NCBI RefSeq assembly: GCF_025567385.1
Contig: NZ_JAOQJU010000014.1
Span: forward strand, 6,713-70,712
Reading direction: 5' to 3'
DNA length: 64,000 nucleotides
From: Claveliimonas acetigenes
GTDB taxonomy: Bacteria; Bacillota; Clostridia; Lachnospirales; Lachnospiraceae
Of the stretch, positions 16,676 through 24,449 are shown piece by piece. Both the position numbers and the translations under genes were made by a program. The notes under the pieces are model-generated. The model was not told the origin of the DNA. It was given only the letters and a program-made list of their open reading frames with translations, and made no database searches. The stretch's first letter is position 1, and each line of letters starts with the position of its first letter.

Positions 16676-16716
16676 AACGCCGGACAGATCCAGTCATCAT
16701 GTCCGGCGTTCTTTTT
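16676..16716 (+). terminator. intrinsic terminator of mobilisation operon
   Basis: Perfect 10-bp stem AACGCCGGAC/GTCCGGCGTT (16676-16685, 16701-16710) followed by CTTTTTCC. It separates the conjugation genes from the convergent histidine kinase gene. Apart from the hairpins, the 352-nt gap 16470-16821 shows nothing coding. Confidence 0.8.
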
Positions 16717-16821
16717 CCTTAGCTTCTCGCATTTACAGCTCAGGATAGGTGAACTTTTATAGCCCTAAATTCATAAACAAAAAAAGGGGGTTGTATCCTG
16801 AAGCCTCTTTTTATACCAATG

Positions 16822-18180
16822 TCAAAAAATAAGAGTTGTTTTATAGCCGCAGTTCAGCGCACTTTCAATTTTCATTGTACCACTATGTGCTTCTACAATT
16901 TGCCGTACCAACAATACACCAAGTCCATGACGGAGGTTTAGTTTTTCATCTGTGCTTTCAAGATAGTGCGTTTTGGCATTCAATTCTTGCAACTTATCAG
17001 CAGATACCCCCACGCCATTATCCGCAACAATAATTTCTGTATGTCCATCCGTACAGTCAACCGAGATTGTTATTGCACAGCCGTTTGGATTGTGGCCGAT
17101 GCTATTTTGAAGAAGATTTGTAATCGCCCGCTTTAAGAGCGCTTCATCACCCAGCATATAGTGCAGCTCGCTTTCTTCATCCGATTGAAAATCAATAGAG
17201 AAGCTTTCATCAAGCCCACTATCCAGAAAATCACATACCACTTGCCGGGCCAATTCTACTGGGGAAATTTTCTCAGTTCGTAATGGCTGCATATCATATT
17301 CCAGTTTTGAAGTCAAATTCAAATCCTCAATGAGCTGCTTAATTTTGGTAGCCTGCTGGCGGATTGCCACAATCTTTTCTTTCTGTTCTGTGTTCAAATC
17401 CCGGCTTTCCTCTAAGCTGCTGGAATAGCCAAGCACCATTGATAGAGGTGTGCGGATGTCATGTGAAATACCGCTGATCCAGTTTGCCCTTGCCCTGTCC
17501 CTGCGTTGCAGGGTTTTGGCGACCTTATTCAGCTTTGCGTTGATTTCCGCCAATTCCCCCCGTTCAACTAACTGTGTTTTCTTCCCAGATGAAATTTCTT
17601 CTATGCCGGTGAGGATCGGCTTAATGGATTTTTCAATCTTGCGGTTATTGTGAATGAACAGGATCAGCACAATGATGATATTGAACAAAAATAAAGTAAC
17701 CAATCCAAATATGTCTATTTTAATGCTGTCAGAAGTTTTGTAAGCAGACAGTTTCCAAAAACTATCCTGCGGGTAGCCGACAACCAGCAGACCATAAGAT
17801 TGATTTGACACGAATACTGGATAATCCTCTAAGTACCACCTTGTCATTTCTGCAATATCGCCCGGTGTATAGTGCAGAGGTAATTCGGACGGTATTTTGT
17901 AATTCCAGACCACATCGCCGGTGTCATTGCTTATCAGCATACACCATGCGTTTTCATTTGTCATTTGGATAGCCGTATTTTCTGAAAGACGGTAGCTTTC
18001 TTCACTTTGCTGCAAGTCTGCGGAAACCTGCTCTAATAGTTGCGTTGGGCTATGGCTGCCCCGACTGCTTGACACCACAGCCAGCACAACAAAAAGGACA
18101 ATGTTTATCAGGATAAAGAAGCAGAACAGCTTCACACTGGAATGAACATACCGCTTAAAAAATCGTTGAATATTATTCAT
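16822..18180 (-). CDS. sensor histidine kinase of lantibiotic-immunity-like cassette 1
   Basis: 452 residues. Two membrane spans (~17-37 and ~158-177) bracket an extracellular sensor region of ~120 residues. A HAMP-like linker is followed by the H-box with phospho-acceptor His240 (SGISHDIRTPLS), an N-box (LLQNSIGHNPNG), G1 ADNGVGVS and G2 LRHGLGVLLV. It phosphorylates the response regulator encoded 4 nt upstream. Kinases of this layout beside BcrAB/LanFEG-type transporters usually sense peptide antibiotics or transporter flux. Confidence 0.9.
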   Translation of the reverse strand: MNNIQRFFKRYVHSSVKLFCFFILINIVLFVVLAVVSSSRGSHSPTQLLEQVSADLQQSEESYRLSENTAIQMTNENAWCMLISNDTGDVVWNYKIPSELPLHYTPGDIAEMTRWYLEDYPVFVSNQSYGLLVVGYPQDSFWKLSAYKTSDSIKIDIFGLVTLFLFNIIIVLILFIHNNRKIEKSIKPILTGIEEISSGKKTQLVERGELAEINAKLNKVAKTLQRRDRARANWISGISHDIRTPLSMVLGYSSSLEESRDLNTEQKEKIVAIRQQATKIKQLIEDLNLTSKLEYDMQPLRTEKISPVELARQVVCDFLDSGLDESFSIDFQSDEESELHYMLGDEALLKRAITNLLQNSIGHNPNGCAITISVDCTDGHTEIIVADNGVGVSADKLQELNAKTHYLESTDEKLNLRHGLGVLLVRQIVEAHSGTMKIESALNCGYKTTLIF

Positions 18181-18184
18181 AGGC

Positions 18185-18892
18185 TCACCTTGACTTGTCC
18201 TTTAAGATCAACTTATATCCAATGCCTTTTACCGTTACCAGCGAAACCGGCGAAGATGGTTTTTCCTCAATCTTTTCCCGGATATGGCGAATGTGCGACA
18301 TAAGTGTTTTCTCATAGCCTATATAAATATCCCCGCAAACCGTTTGGCAAAGCGCACCCAAAGTTACAATGCGGCCCGCATTTGCATACAGTTTTTTCAA
18401 TATCTCCACTTCTTTTGCGGTCAGGGAAACTGGTTCCTGTCCCTCACGATAGACTTCTGCCTGTTCTAAGTCCACTTTGCAGGCATCCAGTAAGAAGCTG
18501 CTTTCCTCACTTTCTTTATAGGTTCGCCGCAGAATGGCCGTAATGCGCCATACAAATTCCTGCGCGATAAATGGTTTTACCATGTAATCATCCGCACCGG
18601 CCTCAAAACCTTTTGATTTATCGTCGATTTCTCCTTTTGCCGTCAAAAAAAGAATAGGGATCGGGTTCTGTTCTCGGATTGTCTTTGCCAACATAAAGCC
18701 GTCCATATCCGGTAGCATAACATCCAAAACAGCCATATCCGGCTTTGCACTCATTCTTTCCAATGCGCTCAGGGCGGTATTGGCGGTTACTATATTTTCA
18801 AAACCATTCTCTTTCAGAATGGATTGGCACATCTGTAAAATTGCCGGTTCATCATCAACCAGCAAAATAATTTTGTCCTTGATTGTACCCAT
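18185..18892 (-). CDS. OmpR/PhoB-family response regulator, cassette 1
   Basis: 235 residues. Receiver domain with acidic pocket (LVDDEP), phospho-acceptor Asp57 (AVLDVMLPDMDG) and Lys (VKPF); winged-helix DNA-binding domain from ~130 (VSLTAKEVEILKKLY to VKGIGYKLIL). The start is taken at ATG 18892 with AAGGAG upstream; longer frames have no ribosome binding site. Divergent from the ABC operon, whose promoter carries four motifs at 11-bp pitch that are its probable target. Confidence 0.9.
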   Translation of the reverse strand: MGTIKDKIILLVDDEPAILQMCQSILKENGFENIVTANTALSALERMSAKPDMAVLDVMLPDMDGFMLAKTIREQNPIPILFLTAKGEIDDKSKGFEAGADDYMVKPFIAQEFVWRITAILRRTYKESEESSFLLDACKVDLEQAEVYREGQEPVSLTAKEVEILKKLYANAGRIVTLGALCQTVCGDIYIGYEKTLMSHIRHIREKIEEKPSSPVSLVTVKGIGYKLILKDKSR

Positions 18893-18957
18893 CGGCTCAC
18901 TCCTTTCCTTATGTATTATACCATATCTTTTCATATTTGCAGCTTTGATCGTGAAAA

Positions 18958-19011
18958 TCAAGGTAAAATCAAGGTTCTCTCCAATGCAATGCAAGGTGGG
19001 GGCTATATGAT
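18958..19011 (+). promoter_or_regulatory. ABC operon 1 promoter with 11-bp-pitch direct repeats
   Basis: TCAAGGT motifs start at 18958, 18969 and 18991 (GCAAGGTG), with a degenerate TCCAATGC at 18980, all spaced 11 bp. A TATGAT -10-like box follows at 19006, 15 nt after the last repeat start. No consensus -35 is present. This layout fits a response-regulator-dependent promoter. Confidence 0.6.
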
Positions 19012-19041
19012 ATAAGCAGCTTAGGAAAGGAGCAAGAAAAA

Positions 19042-19944
19042 ATGATTGTAGCAACAGATAATTTGTCAAAAGAATATGACGGTGTTTACCGTGTTCAGGA
19101 ATTAGATATTCGGATTAAAGAGGGCGACATTTACGGCTTTCTCGGCCCGAATGGGGCAGGCAAGTCCACCACCATGAAAATGCTGCTCGGACTTGTCAAA
19201 CCCACCAGCGGAACCATTGAAATTATGGGAAAACCGTTCAACGAAAAGAACCGCCGTGATATTCTCGCGTCCGTTGGTTCCCTGATTGAATCCCCGTCCT
19301 ACTATGGACATTTGACTGGCCGCGAGAATATGGAGATCATTCGCAGGCTGCTTGACTTGCCCAAAAAGAACATTGAAGAAGCGGTGCATATTGTCCGTAT
19401 GGAAAACCAGATGGAGAAGAAAGTCAAAAACTATTCTCTCGGTATGAAGCAGCGGCTCGGCATTGCAATGGCACTGGCCCGGTTCCCGAAACTTCTGATT
19501 TTGGATGAACCGACCAACGGGCTTGACCCCGCAGGCATCGAAGAAATGCGGGAACTCATTAAGATGCTGCCGAAACAGTATGGCATGACAGTGATGATTT
19601 CCAGCCACATTTTAAGTGAGATCGATCAGATGGCTACTGTTGTCGGCATTATCAATCAGGGCTGCCTGATTTTTCAGGAAAGGATGTCAGTTCTGGATAT
19701 GCAGCGGGAGCCACAGATTATATTGAGAACCAGCGATAATAACCACGCTTTCCAGCTTCTTAAAAAGGCCAACCCGCAGCGTACAACGGATGGTTTGCAG
19801 ATCGGTGCGCTGACTGACGAACAGACCGGCGCTGTTGTGCAATGCCTGTGTTCCAATGGTATCTCTGTTTATCGTGTTGAGGAACACCGGGAAAGTCTGG
19901 AAGATATTTTCCTCAACCTGACAGGAAAGGAGCTGACACTGTGA
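19042..19944 (+). CDS. ABC transporter ATPase, BcrA/LanF type, cassette 1
   Basis: 300 residues. Walker A GPNGAGKS (residues 35-42), signature SLGMKQRLGIAMAL, Walker B LLILDEPTNGLDP and the switch His in SSHILSE. The C-terminal ~80 residues are the variable domain typical of bacitracin/lantibiotic export ATPases. It powers removal of membrane-active peptides together with the two permeases downstream. ATG 19042 has AGGAG upstream. The stop overlaps the permease start (TGATG). Confidence 0.92.
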   Translation: MIVATDNLSKEYDGVYRVQELDIRIKEGDIYGFLGPNGAGKSTTMKMLLGLVKPTSGTIEIMGKPFNEKNRRDILASVGSLIESPSYYGHLTGRENMEIIRRLLDLPKKNIEEAVHIVRMENQMEKKVKNYSLGMKQRLGIAMALARFPKLLILDEPTNGLDPAGIEEMRELIKMLPKQYGMTVMISSHILSEIDQMATVVGIINQGCLIFQERMSVLDMQREPQIILRTSDNNHAFQLLKKANPQRTTDGLQIGALTDEQTGAVVQCLCSNGISVYRVEEHRESLEDIFLNLTGKELTL

Positions 19945-20717
19945 TGAAATACCTGTGCCTTGAATTATACAAACTGAAACGCAGAAAGGTTTTTCTGACC
20001 TTTGTGCTGATCCTCGGTGTGGAATTGCTCTTTGTATTTTCCAACTATGGAAACAATGAAAATTTCCTCGGTATGATTTCCGACCCCAATGCACCGGCAT
20101 GGGAGGATTTGATCGTTGGGCCAGCTACTATGAATGGGCTTTTTCTTCCCATTCTGGCAGCGGTTATTGCCAGCCGCATTTGCGATATGGAACACCGGGG
20201 AAATACATGGAAGCTGTTGGAGTGCAACAATGAAAACCGCAAGGCAATTTGGTTCTGCAAGTTTACCGTAGTAGCCGTTCTCATGCTGGCGGCAATTCTC
20301 ATTCAGGCTCTTGTGATTGTCGCCTACGGTAATGCTGTGGGGATTGTTGAGCCGCTGCCGGTAAAAACGCTGTGGGAATTTGTTTTGGGGACAGTAATGG
20401 TTACATTTGTGGTTGTAACTATTCAGGTGTTTTTCTCTCTTGTTTTTGCGAACCAGCTTGTCCCGATGTCTATTGGTATGATTGGCGCGTTGATTGGCTT
20501 TATTTCTACTTTGCTCCCCACAGGCATCCGCAATATCCTCATTTGGGGAAATTACGCAGAAATGATGGTGCTGGGGCAGGACACTTCTTCCGGCAATTTG
20601 CAATCCAGTGAACTTGTCGTTCGGAATATTGACTTTCTTCCGCTTACGATCCTCTTTATTGTTGGATTGATTGCCTTTGTCCTGTTTGAGAAGAAGTTTC
20701 AAAAATACGAGTATTAA
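19944..20717 (+). CDS. lantibiotic-immunity-type ABC permease (first), cassette 1
   Basis: 257 residues with six predicted membrane spans. It begins with the 'LCLELYKLKRRKVFL' motif typical of LanE/LanG-type permeases, where a basic N-terminus precedes span 1. Translationally coupled to the ATPase (1-nt overlap). A membrane partner of the second permease; the pair probably forms a heterodimer. Confidence 0.88.
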   Translation: MKYLCLELYKLKRRKVFLTFVLILGVELLFVFSNYGNNENFLGMISDPNAPAWEDLIVGPATMNGLFLPILAAVIASRICDMEHRGNTWKLLECNNENRKAIWFCKFTVVAVLMLAAILIQALVIVAYGNAVGIVEPLPVKTLWEFVLGTVMVTFVVVTIQVFFSLVFANQLVPMSIGMIGALIGFISTLLPTGIRNILIWGNYAEMMVLGQDTSSGNLQSSELVVRNIDFLPLTILFIVGLIAFVLFEKKFQKYEY

Positions 20718-20730
20718 AGGAGGGATTGTA

Positions 20731-21474
20731 ATGCTTATCAATGCAATTCGGGCGGAAAATCTGAAAAGCCGCCATTCTAATATGTGGGTAGCAGTTCTCA
20801 TTCTGCCACTTTTGACCGCCGCCATTGGTGCAATCATTTATGGCATCAATGCTTCGGCCAATTTGTACGACGGCGCAGTATGGCAGCAGCTTTGGCTTCA
20901 AACAGGGCTGTTCTATGGGTATTTTTTCTTTCCAATCCTGATTGCCATTTGTGCGTCCTATTTGTGGCGGCTGGAACACACAAATCACAACTGGAACAGC
21001 CTTATGACAACGCCGGTTTCCCGGCCAACCATTTTCATTGCGAAGCTGGTTGTGCTGACAAAATCTATTCTGACCGCACAGGTTCTTTTGATGGTGTTTA
21101 TCATTATCGTAGGAAAGGTTGTGTTTCGGTTTGAACAGCCCATCCCTATCAATATGCTATGGTGGCTGTTTATGGGCTGGTTTTCAGCTTTAAGCGTTGG
21201 TGCTGTTCAGCTTTACTTGTCCATGCGGATCAGGAGCTTTGCGGTGCCGGTAGGTTTGGCGGTTTGCCTTAGTATCGGCGGTCTGGCTTTCCATATTGCT
21301 GGTTTAAGTGAGATGTTCCCTTATTCGCAAATTATTCTCGGTCTATCGTCACAGGACGAAGTGTTGCCCATTGACAGCATAATGACTTTGGTTCCAATGG
21401 TTCTTGTTTACACGGTATTATTTGTGATTTTGGCTACTAATCATCTGAAAAAGGCAGATGTTGTAGCCGGATAA
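20731..21474 (+). CDS. lantibiotic-immunity-type ABC permease (second), cassette 1
   Basis: 247 residues, six predicted spans. The N-terminus 'LINAIRAENLKSRHSNMWV' is the matching LanG-type start. ATG 20731 with AAAGGAGGG is preferred over an upstream in-frame codon. It lies 13 nt after the first permease. Confidence 0.88.
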   Translation: MLINAIRAENLKSRHSNMWVAVLILPLLTAAIGAIIYGINASANLYDGAVWQQLWLQTGLFYGYFFFPILIAICASYLWRLEHTNHNWNSLMTTPVSRPTIFIAKLVVLTKSILTAQVLLMVFIIIVGKVVFRFEQPIPINMLWWLFMGWFSALSVGAVQLYLSMRIRSFAVPVGLAVCLSIGGLAFHIAGLSEMFPYSQIILGLSSQDEVLPIDSIMTLVPMVLVYTVLFVILATNHLKKADVVAG

Positions 21475-21484
21475 AGGAGAAAAA

Positions 21485-21766
21485 ATGAAAGCAGAAAATT
21501 TAGGAAGATTATCTTTGTTGGTAAGCGTACTCCCATTGACCCTGTTTATCATCCGGCACTTGAAAATCGGCATGGAAGCGCCGTGGGTTTATATCATCTT
21601 TGCAGTGTACGCGCTTTTGATTATTGCGGGCTTTGTATTCGCAATCTGGCTGGTGAAAAACAAAAGGACACGGACGGCCACATCTAAAGCGGCATTAACG
21701 CTTAGTTCTCTGTATGTTGCGTTTTTCAGCTTCTTTATTTACCTAACAGTAGCAGCCAGAATTTGA
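21485..21766 (+). CDS. small membrane protein of cassette 1
   Basis: 93 residues with three predicted membrane spans (about residues 8-24, 34-57 and 70-90) separated by a basic loop 'KNKRTRTATSK'. AAAGGAG precedes the ATG. It lies 10 nt after the second permease and so is in the same operon. I do not recognise the family; small hydrophobic partners are common beside immunity transporters. The next 240 nt (21767-22010) hold no complete gene apart from the open frame described with the 489-bp repeat. Confidence 0.7.
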   Translation: MKAENLGRLSLLVSVLPLTLFIIRHLKIGMEAPWVYIIFAVYALLIIAGFVFAIWLVKNKRTRTATSKAALTLSSLYVAFFSFFIYLTVAARI

Positions 21767-21914
21767 CCTAATGGAAGCTGATTATAGCAGCAAACTTATT
21801 TCAGATAGCGAAAACCTGCCAGATGACGGCAAAAGGAAAAAGCCGTTGCATAACAAACACATTCAAATCACTTATGGGACAGAAATTTTGAATAAAAAAT
21901 GGAGGTGATGATGT

Positions 21915-22403
21915 GATGGGACATTAGCTGTTTTTGATATAGAAGAATCCGGAAAACAGATTGGCGAAAAGTTATTTCTGCTTCTTAACGAGGAACAAAA
22001 GAATGCTCTAATGCAATATATTTTGGAACAAGGAGTCTGTCATGGAACGGTATTCAATTCCTGTCACACTTCCTTTGCTGCAAAGAAGAATCCTCTAACA
22101 GAAATACAGGAAGGCGAGCTTTATCTATGCCTGGAGCACCGCACTGTCAGGGTTCGCGAACGGATTATCAACCTGACAAGTAAGGAGTTTGATATACTGG
22201 CATTACTCATTGCCAATCCCAAACGTGTTTTTACTTACGAACTGATTACCGATTTGGTTTGGAAAGAGGATTGTGATTTCTATTCGAGAAAAGCCATTCA
22301 TAATCATATAAGTAAGTTGCGTAAGAAATTGCGCTTTGAACCAGATCTTCCAAACTATATTGAGAGTGTCGCCGGAATCGGCTATAAATTTGAACATTTG
22401 TAA
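21915..22403 (+). repeat. 489-bp direct repeat, copy 1
   Basis: Base-by-base comparison with 26961-27449 shows no gaps and about 19 mismatches by eye (~96% identity), most of them synonymous in the winged-helix frame. The two copies bracket cassette 2. Confidence 0.9.
22011..22403 (+). CDS. stand-alone winged-helix (Trans_reg_C) DNA-binding protein, copy 1
   Basis: 130 residues from ATG 22011. The C-terminal ~100 residues form an OmpR/PhoB winged helix (RVRERIINLTSKEFDILALL, 'SRKAIHNHISKLRKKL', 'IESVAGIGYKFEHL'), but no receiver domain is attached. No ribosome binding site precedes ATG 22011. The same frame is open upstream to the TGA at 21909-21911 and reads like protein ('LAVFDIEESGKQIGEKLFLL'), so the true start is either an unusual codon or lost. 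Possibly regulates the transporter cassettes. Confidence 0.7.
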   Translation: MQYILEQGVCHGTVFNSCHTSFAAKKNPLTEIQEGELYLCLEHRTVRVRERIINLTSKEFDILALLIANPKRVFTYELITDLVWKEDCDFYSRKAIHNHISKLRKKLRFEPDLPNYIESVAGIGYKFEHL

Positions 22404-22406
22404 GCT

Positions 22407-22433
22407 AAAGCCACGAGATTTTCTTGTGGCTTT
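22407..22433 (+). terminator. hairpin terminator after winged-helix copy 1
   Basis: AAAGCCAC/GTGGCTTT arms with imperfect inner pairing, followed by AATT. Weak U-run. Confidence 0.5.
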
Positions 22434-22469
22434 AATTAACATCCACTTCCAAACGCTTAATATTGAAGG

Positions 22470-22498
22470 TTGTATTGTTCGAGCTAAAGAACTATAAT
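22470..22498 (+). promoter_or_regulatory. promoter of cassette 2 regulatory genes
   Basis: TTGTAT, 17-nt spacer, perfect TATAAT; it ends 21 nt before the ATG at 22519. Confidence 0.7.
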
Positions 22499-22518
22499 AG
22501 ATTCTATGGAGGTGCGAT

Positions 22519-22707
22519 ATGGAATATATGACACTAAAAGAGGCCGCCGAAAAATGGGGTGTGACGCCTCGTAGGGTAAATTATTATTGTGCTGGTGAAC
22601 GTATCTCTGGAGCAGTAAAGATGGCCGGTATTTGGCTGATTCCCAAAACTGCAGAAAAGCCGATTGATGGTCGGACAAAACAAGGGAGAGAATTGCGCCA
22701 TGAATAA
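22519..22707 (+). CDS. small helix-turn-helix protein (excisionase/MerR-like)
   Basis: 62 residues. An N-terminal 'YMTLKEAAEKWGVTPRRVNYYC' helix-turn-helix of the winged excisionase/MerR type is followed by 'AGIWLIPKTAEKP', a pattern common in small Firmicute DNA-binding proteins. GGAGG lies 7 nt upstream. Its end overlaps the response regulator start by 8 nt, so it is co-expressed with the two-component system. Role unknown; a transcriptional co-regulator is the simplest guess. Confidence 0.8.
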   Translation: MEYMTLKEAAEKWGVTPRRVNYYCAGERISGAVKMAGIWLIPKTAEKPIDGRTKQGRELRHE

Positions 22708-23392
22708 AATTTTGATTATAGATGATGACAGAGAACTATGCGCTTTGATTAAACGCAGCGTACAATCGGAACATATAGAAGCCGATTTTTGTAATACCGG
22801 AAAAGAGGGATTGCAGAAATTAAAAGAACAGGAATACCAGCTTGTAGTGCTGGATGTAATGATGCCTGGTATGGATGGCTTTGAAACGCTGGAAGAAATC
22901 CGCAAAGAGAACAGCCTGCCGATTTTGATGTTCACATCCAAAAATGACAGTGCTTCTAAAGTGCGGGGGTTACGGGCCGGAGCGGACGATTATCTGACAA
23001 AGCCGTTTGACATGGACGAACTGATTGCCCGTATTGCGTCCCTCATTCGCCGCTACACTCGCTTTAATCAGCAAGCTGGAACTATGCAAAAGCTGGATTT
23101 TGACGGATTGCAGATTGACCTTGAAAATCGTTCCATTACTACGGGAAACGGCACTTTTGAGCTTCCTCCAAAGGAATTTGATCTGCTCTTGTACTGTGCA
23201 AAACATCAAGGGAAAATTTTGACAAAACAGCAAATTTATGAGGAAGTATGGGGCGAAGAATATTTCTACGATGACAGTAACATTATGGCGATTATCAGTC
23301 GGCTTCGTAAAAAATTAGAAGTCAATCCTTCCAGTCCAAAGTATATCCAAACGGTTAAAGGGATTGGCTACCGCTTTAATAAGGAGGTGTAG
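22700..23392 (+). CDS. OmpR/PhoB-family response regulator, cassette 2
   Basis: 230 residues. Receiver with IIDDDRE, phospho-acceptor Asp52 (VVLDVMMPGMDG) and TKPF Lys; winged helix from ~130 (FELPPKEFDLLLYCA to VKGIGYRFNKEV). ATG 22700 has GGGAGAG upstream. It is followed by its kinase 5 nt later. Its likely target is the fourfold GCAAGGTT repeat upstream of the ABC operon at 24370. Confidence 0.92.
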   Translation: MNKILIIDDDRELCALIKRSVQSEHIEADFCNTGKEGLQKLKEQEYQLVVLDVMMPGMDGFETLEEIRKENSLPILMFTSKNDSASKVRGLRAGADDYLTKPFDMDELIARIASLIRRYTRFNQQAGTMQKLDFDGLQIDLENRSITTGNGTFELPPKEFDLLLYCAKHQGKILTKQQIYEEVWGEEYFYDDSNIMAIISRLRKKLEVNPSSPKYIQTVKGIGYRFNKEV

Positions 23393-23397
23393 CCGGT

Positions 23398-24315
23398 ATG
23401 GAGATTATCGTTTTCTTGTCCATTGTGATTGCTGTTGTGGCTGTACTGACATCCATTGTTCTCGTTCGGCGCGTAAAAAAGCAAATAGCAGAAATGACCG
23501 ACGCTCTGGTTGATGTGAAAAATGGAAATGGCAATCGGCGTATTTTGTCTGCAACAAATGAACTGGTATCCCCTCTTGCCTATGAAATCAATGAGATTGT
23601 TGTGTCCTATGAAAGCAGACTTTCGATTGTCCGGCAGACAGAGGAAATCAACCGCCAGCTTATGACGAGCCTTTCCCACGATGTTCGGACACCCCTTACA
23701 ACCCTCATCGGGTATCTTGACGCTGCATATAAAGGGCTTGTTACAGGGAAAGACCGGGATGATTATATCGAAATTGCCCGCCGGAAAGCTCATGATTTGA
23801 AAGAATATATTGATGTACTCTTTGACTGGTTCAAGTTAAATTCCGACGAGTTTGCTTTGGAAATCCAGAGCGTTGAAGCCGCAGAGTTGACAAGAAATAT
23901 CCTGATCGACTGGATACCGATTTTTGAAGATAAGCAAGTCGATTATGACATTGATATTCCCGAACAGCCTGTCCGGGTAAGATTGGATACGGACAGCTAT
24001 ATGAGGATTATCAATAATCTCATTCAAAATGTAATCGCTCACAGCCATGCGGACAAAATTAAAATTTCCCTGTCAAAGCAGGGAAATAACTTGAGGCTGC
24101 TGTTGGCAGATAATGGTGTAGGAATTGAGAAAGAAGATTTGAAACACATTTTTGAACGGCTTTATAAGTGTGATAAAGGTCGGTCTGAAAAAGGAAGCGG
24201 TCTTGGTCTTTCTATTGTCCATCAGCTTGTAGAAAAGATGGGTGGAAACATAACAGTTGAAAGTTTGCTGGGAAAAGGAACGGAATTTATGTTGCTTTTT
24301 CCTTTGGAGATTTAA
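23398..24315 (+). CDS. sensor histidine kinase, cassette 2
   Basis: 305 residues. A single membrane span (~3-23) with almost no extracellular part, then H-box His94 (MTSLSHDVRTPLTTLIGY), N-box (NNLIQNVIAHSHA), G1 LADNGVGIE and G2 GSGLGLSIV. This minimal sensor form is typical of intramembrane-sensing kinases that read out peptide-antibiotic ABC transporters. A terminator-like hairpin follows the stop. Confidence 0.92.
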   Translation: MEIIVFLSIVIAVVAVLTSIVLVRRVKKQIAEMTDALVDVKNGNGNRRILSATNELVSPLAYEINEIVVSYESRLSIVRQTEEINRQLMTSLSHDVRTPLTTLIGYLDAAYKGLVTGKDRDDYIEIARRKAHDLKEYIDVLFDWFKLNSDEFALEIQSVEAAELTRNILIDWIPIFEDKQVDYDIDIPEQPVRVRLDTDSYMRIINNLIQNVIAHSHADKIKISLSKQGNNLRLLLADNGVGIEKEDLKHIFERLYKCDKGRSEKGSGLGLSIVHQLVEKMGGNITVESLLGKGTEFMLLFPLEI

Positions 24316-24318
24316 GCG

Positions 24319-24350
24319 GGTTCCCGTCTTTATGGCGGGAACCTTTGTCA
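24319..24350 (+). terminator. intrinsic terminator after cassette 2 kinase
   Basis: Perfect 8-bp stem GGTTCCCG/CGGGAACC followed by TTTGTCATTTT. It separates the regulators from the ABC operon. Confidence 0.6.
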
Positions 24351-24369
24351 TTTTGCCAGATTTCAAATT

Positions 24370-24423
24370 GCAAGGTTAATGCAAGGTTGCGGCAAGGTTA
24401 ATGCAAGGTTGGCATGATAGAAT
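24370..24423 (+). promoter_or_regulatory. ABC operon 2 promoter with four GCAAGGTT repeats at 11-bp pitch
   Basis: Identical GCAAGGTT octamers begin at 24370, 24381, 24392 and 24403, exactly 11 bp apart, followed 15 nt after the last repeat start by TAGAAT (24418). Same geometry as the promoter at 18958. It is the likely response-regulator operator of cassette 2. Confidence 0.75.
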
Positions 24424-24449
24424 ACCTTACAGAACAGGAGGTTTTGAAT

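Noticed and set aside
19965..20837. 290-codon minus-strand frame opposite the permeases
   Set aside because: Antisense to a coupled ABC operon; very basic His/Asn-rich translation typical of shadows.
24370..24410. Regularly spaced repeats that might suggest a CRISPR-like array
   Set aside because: Repeats are 8 nt with 3-nt spacers directly at a promoter; they fit a tandem operator. No CRISPR repeats or cas genes are in the window.
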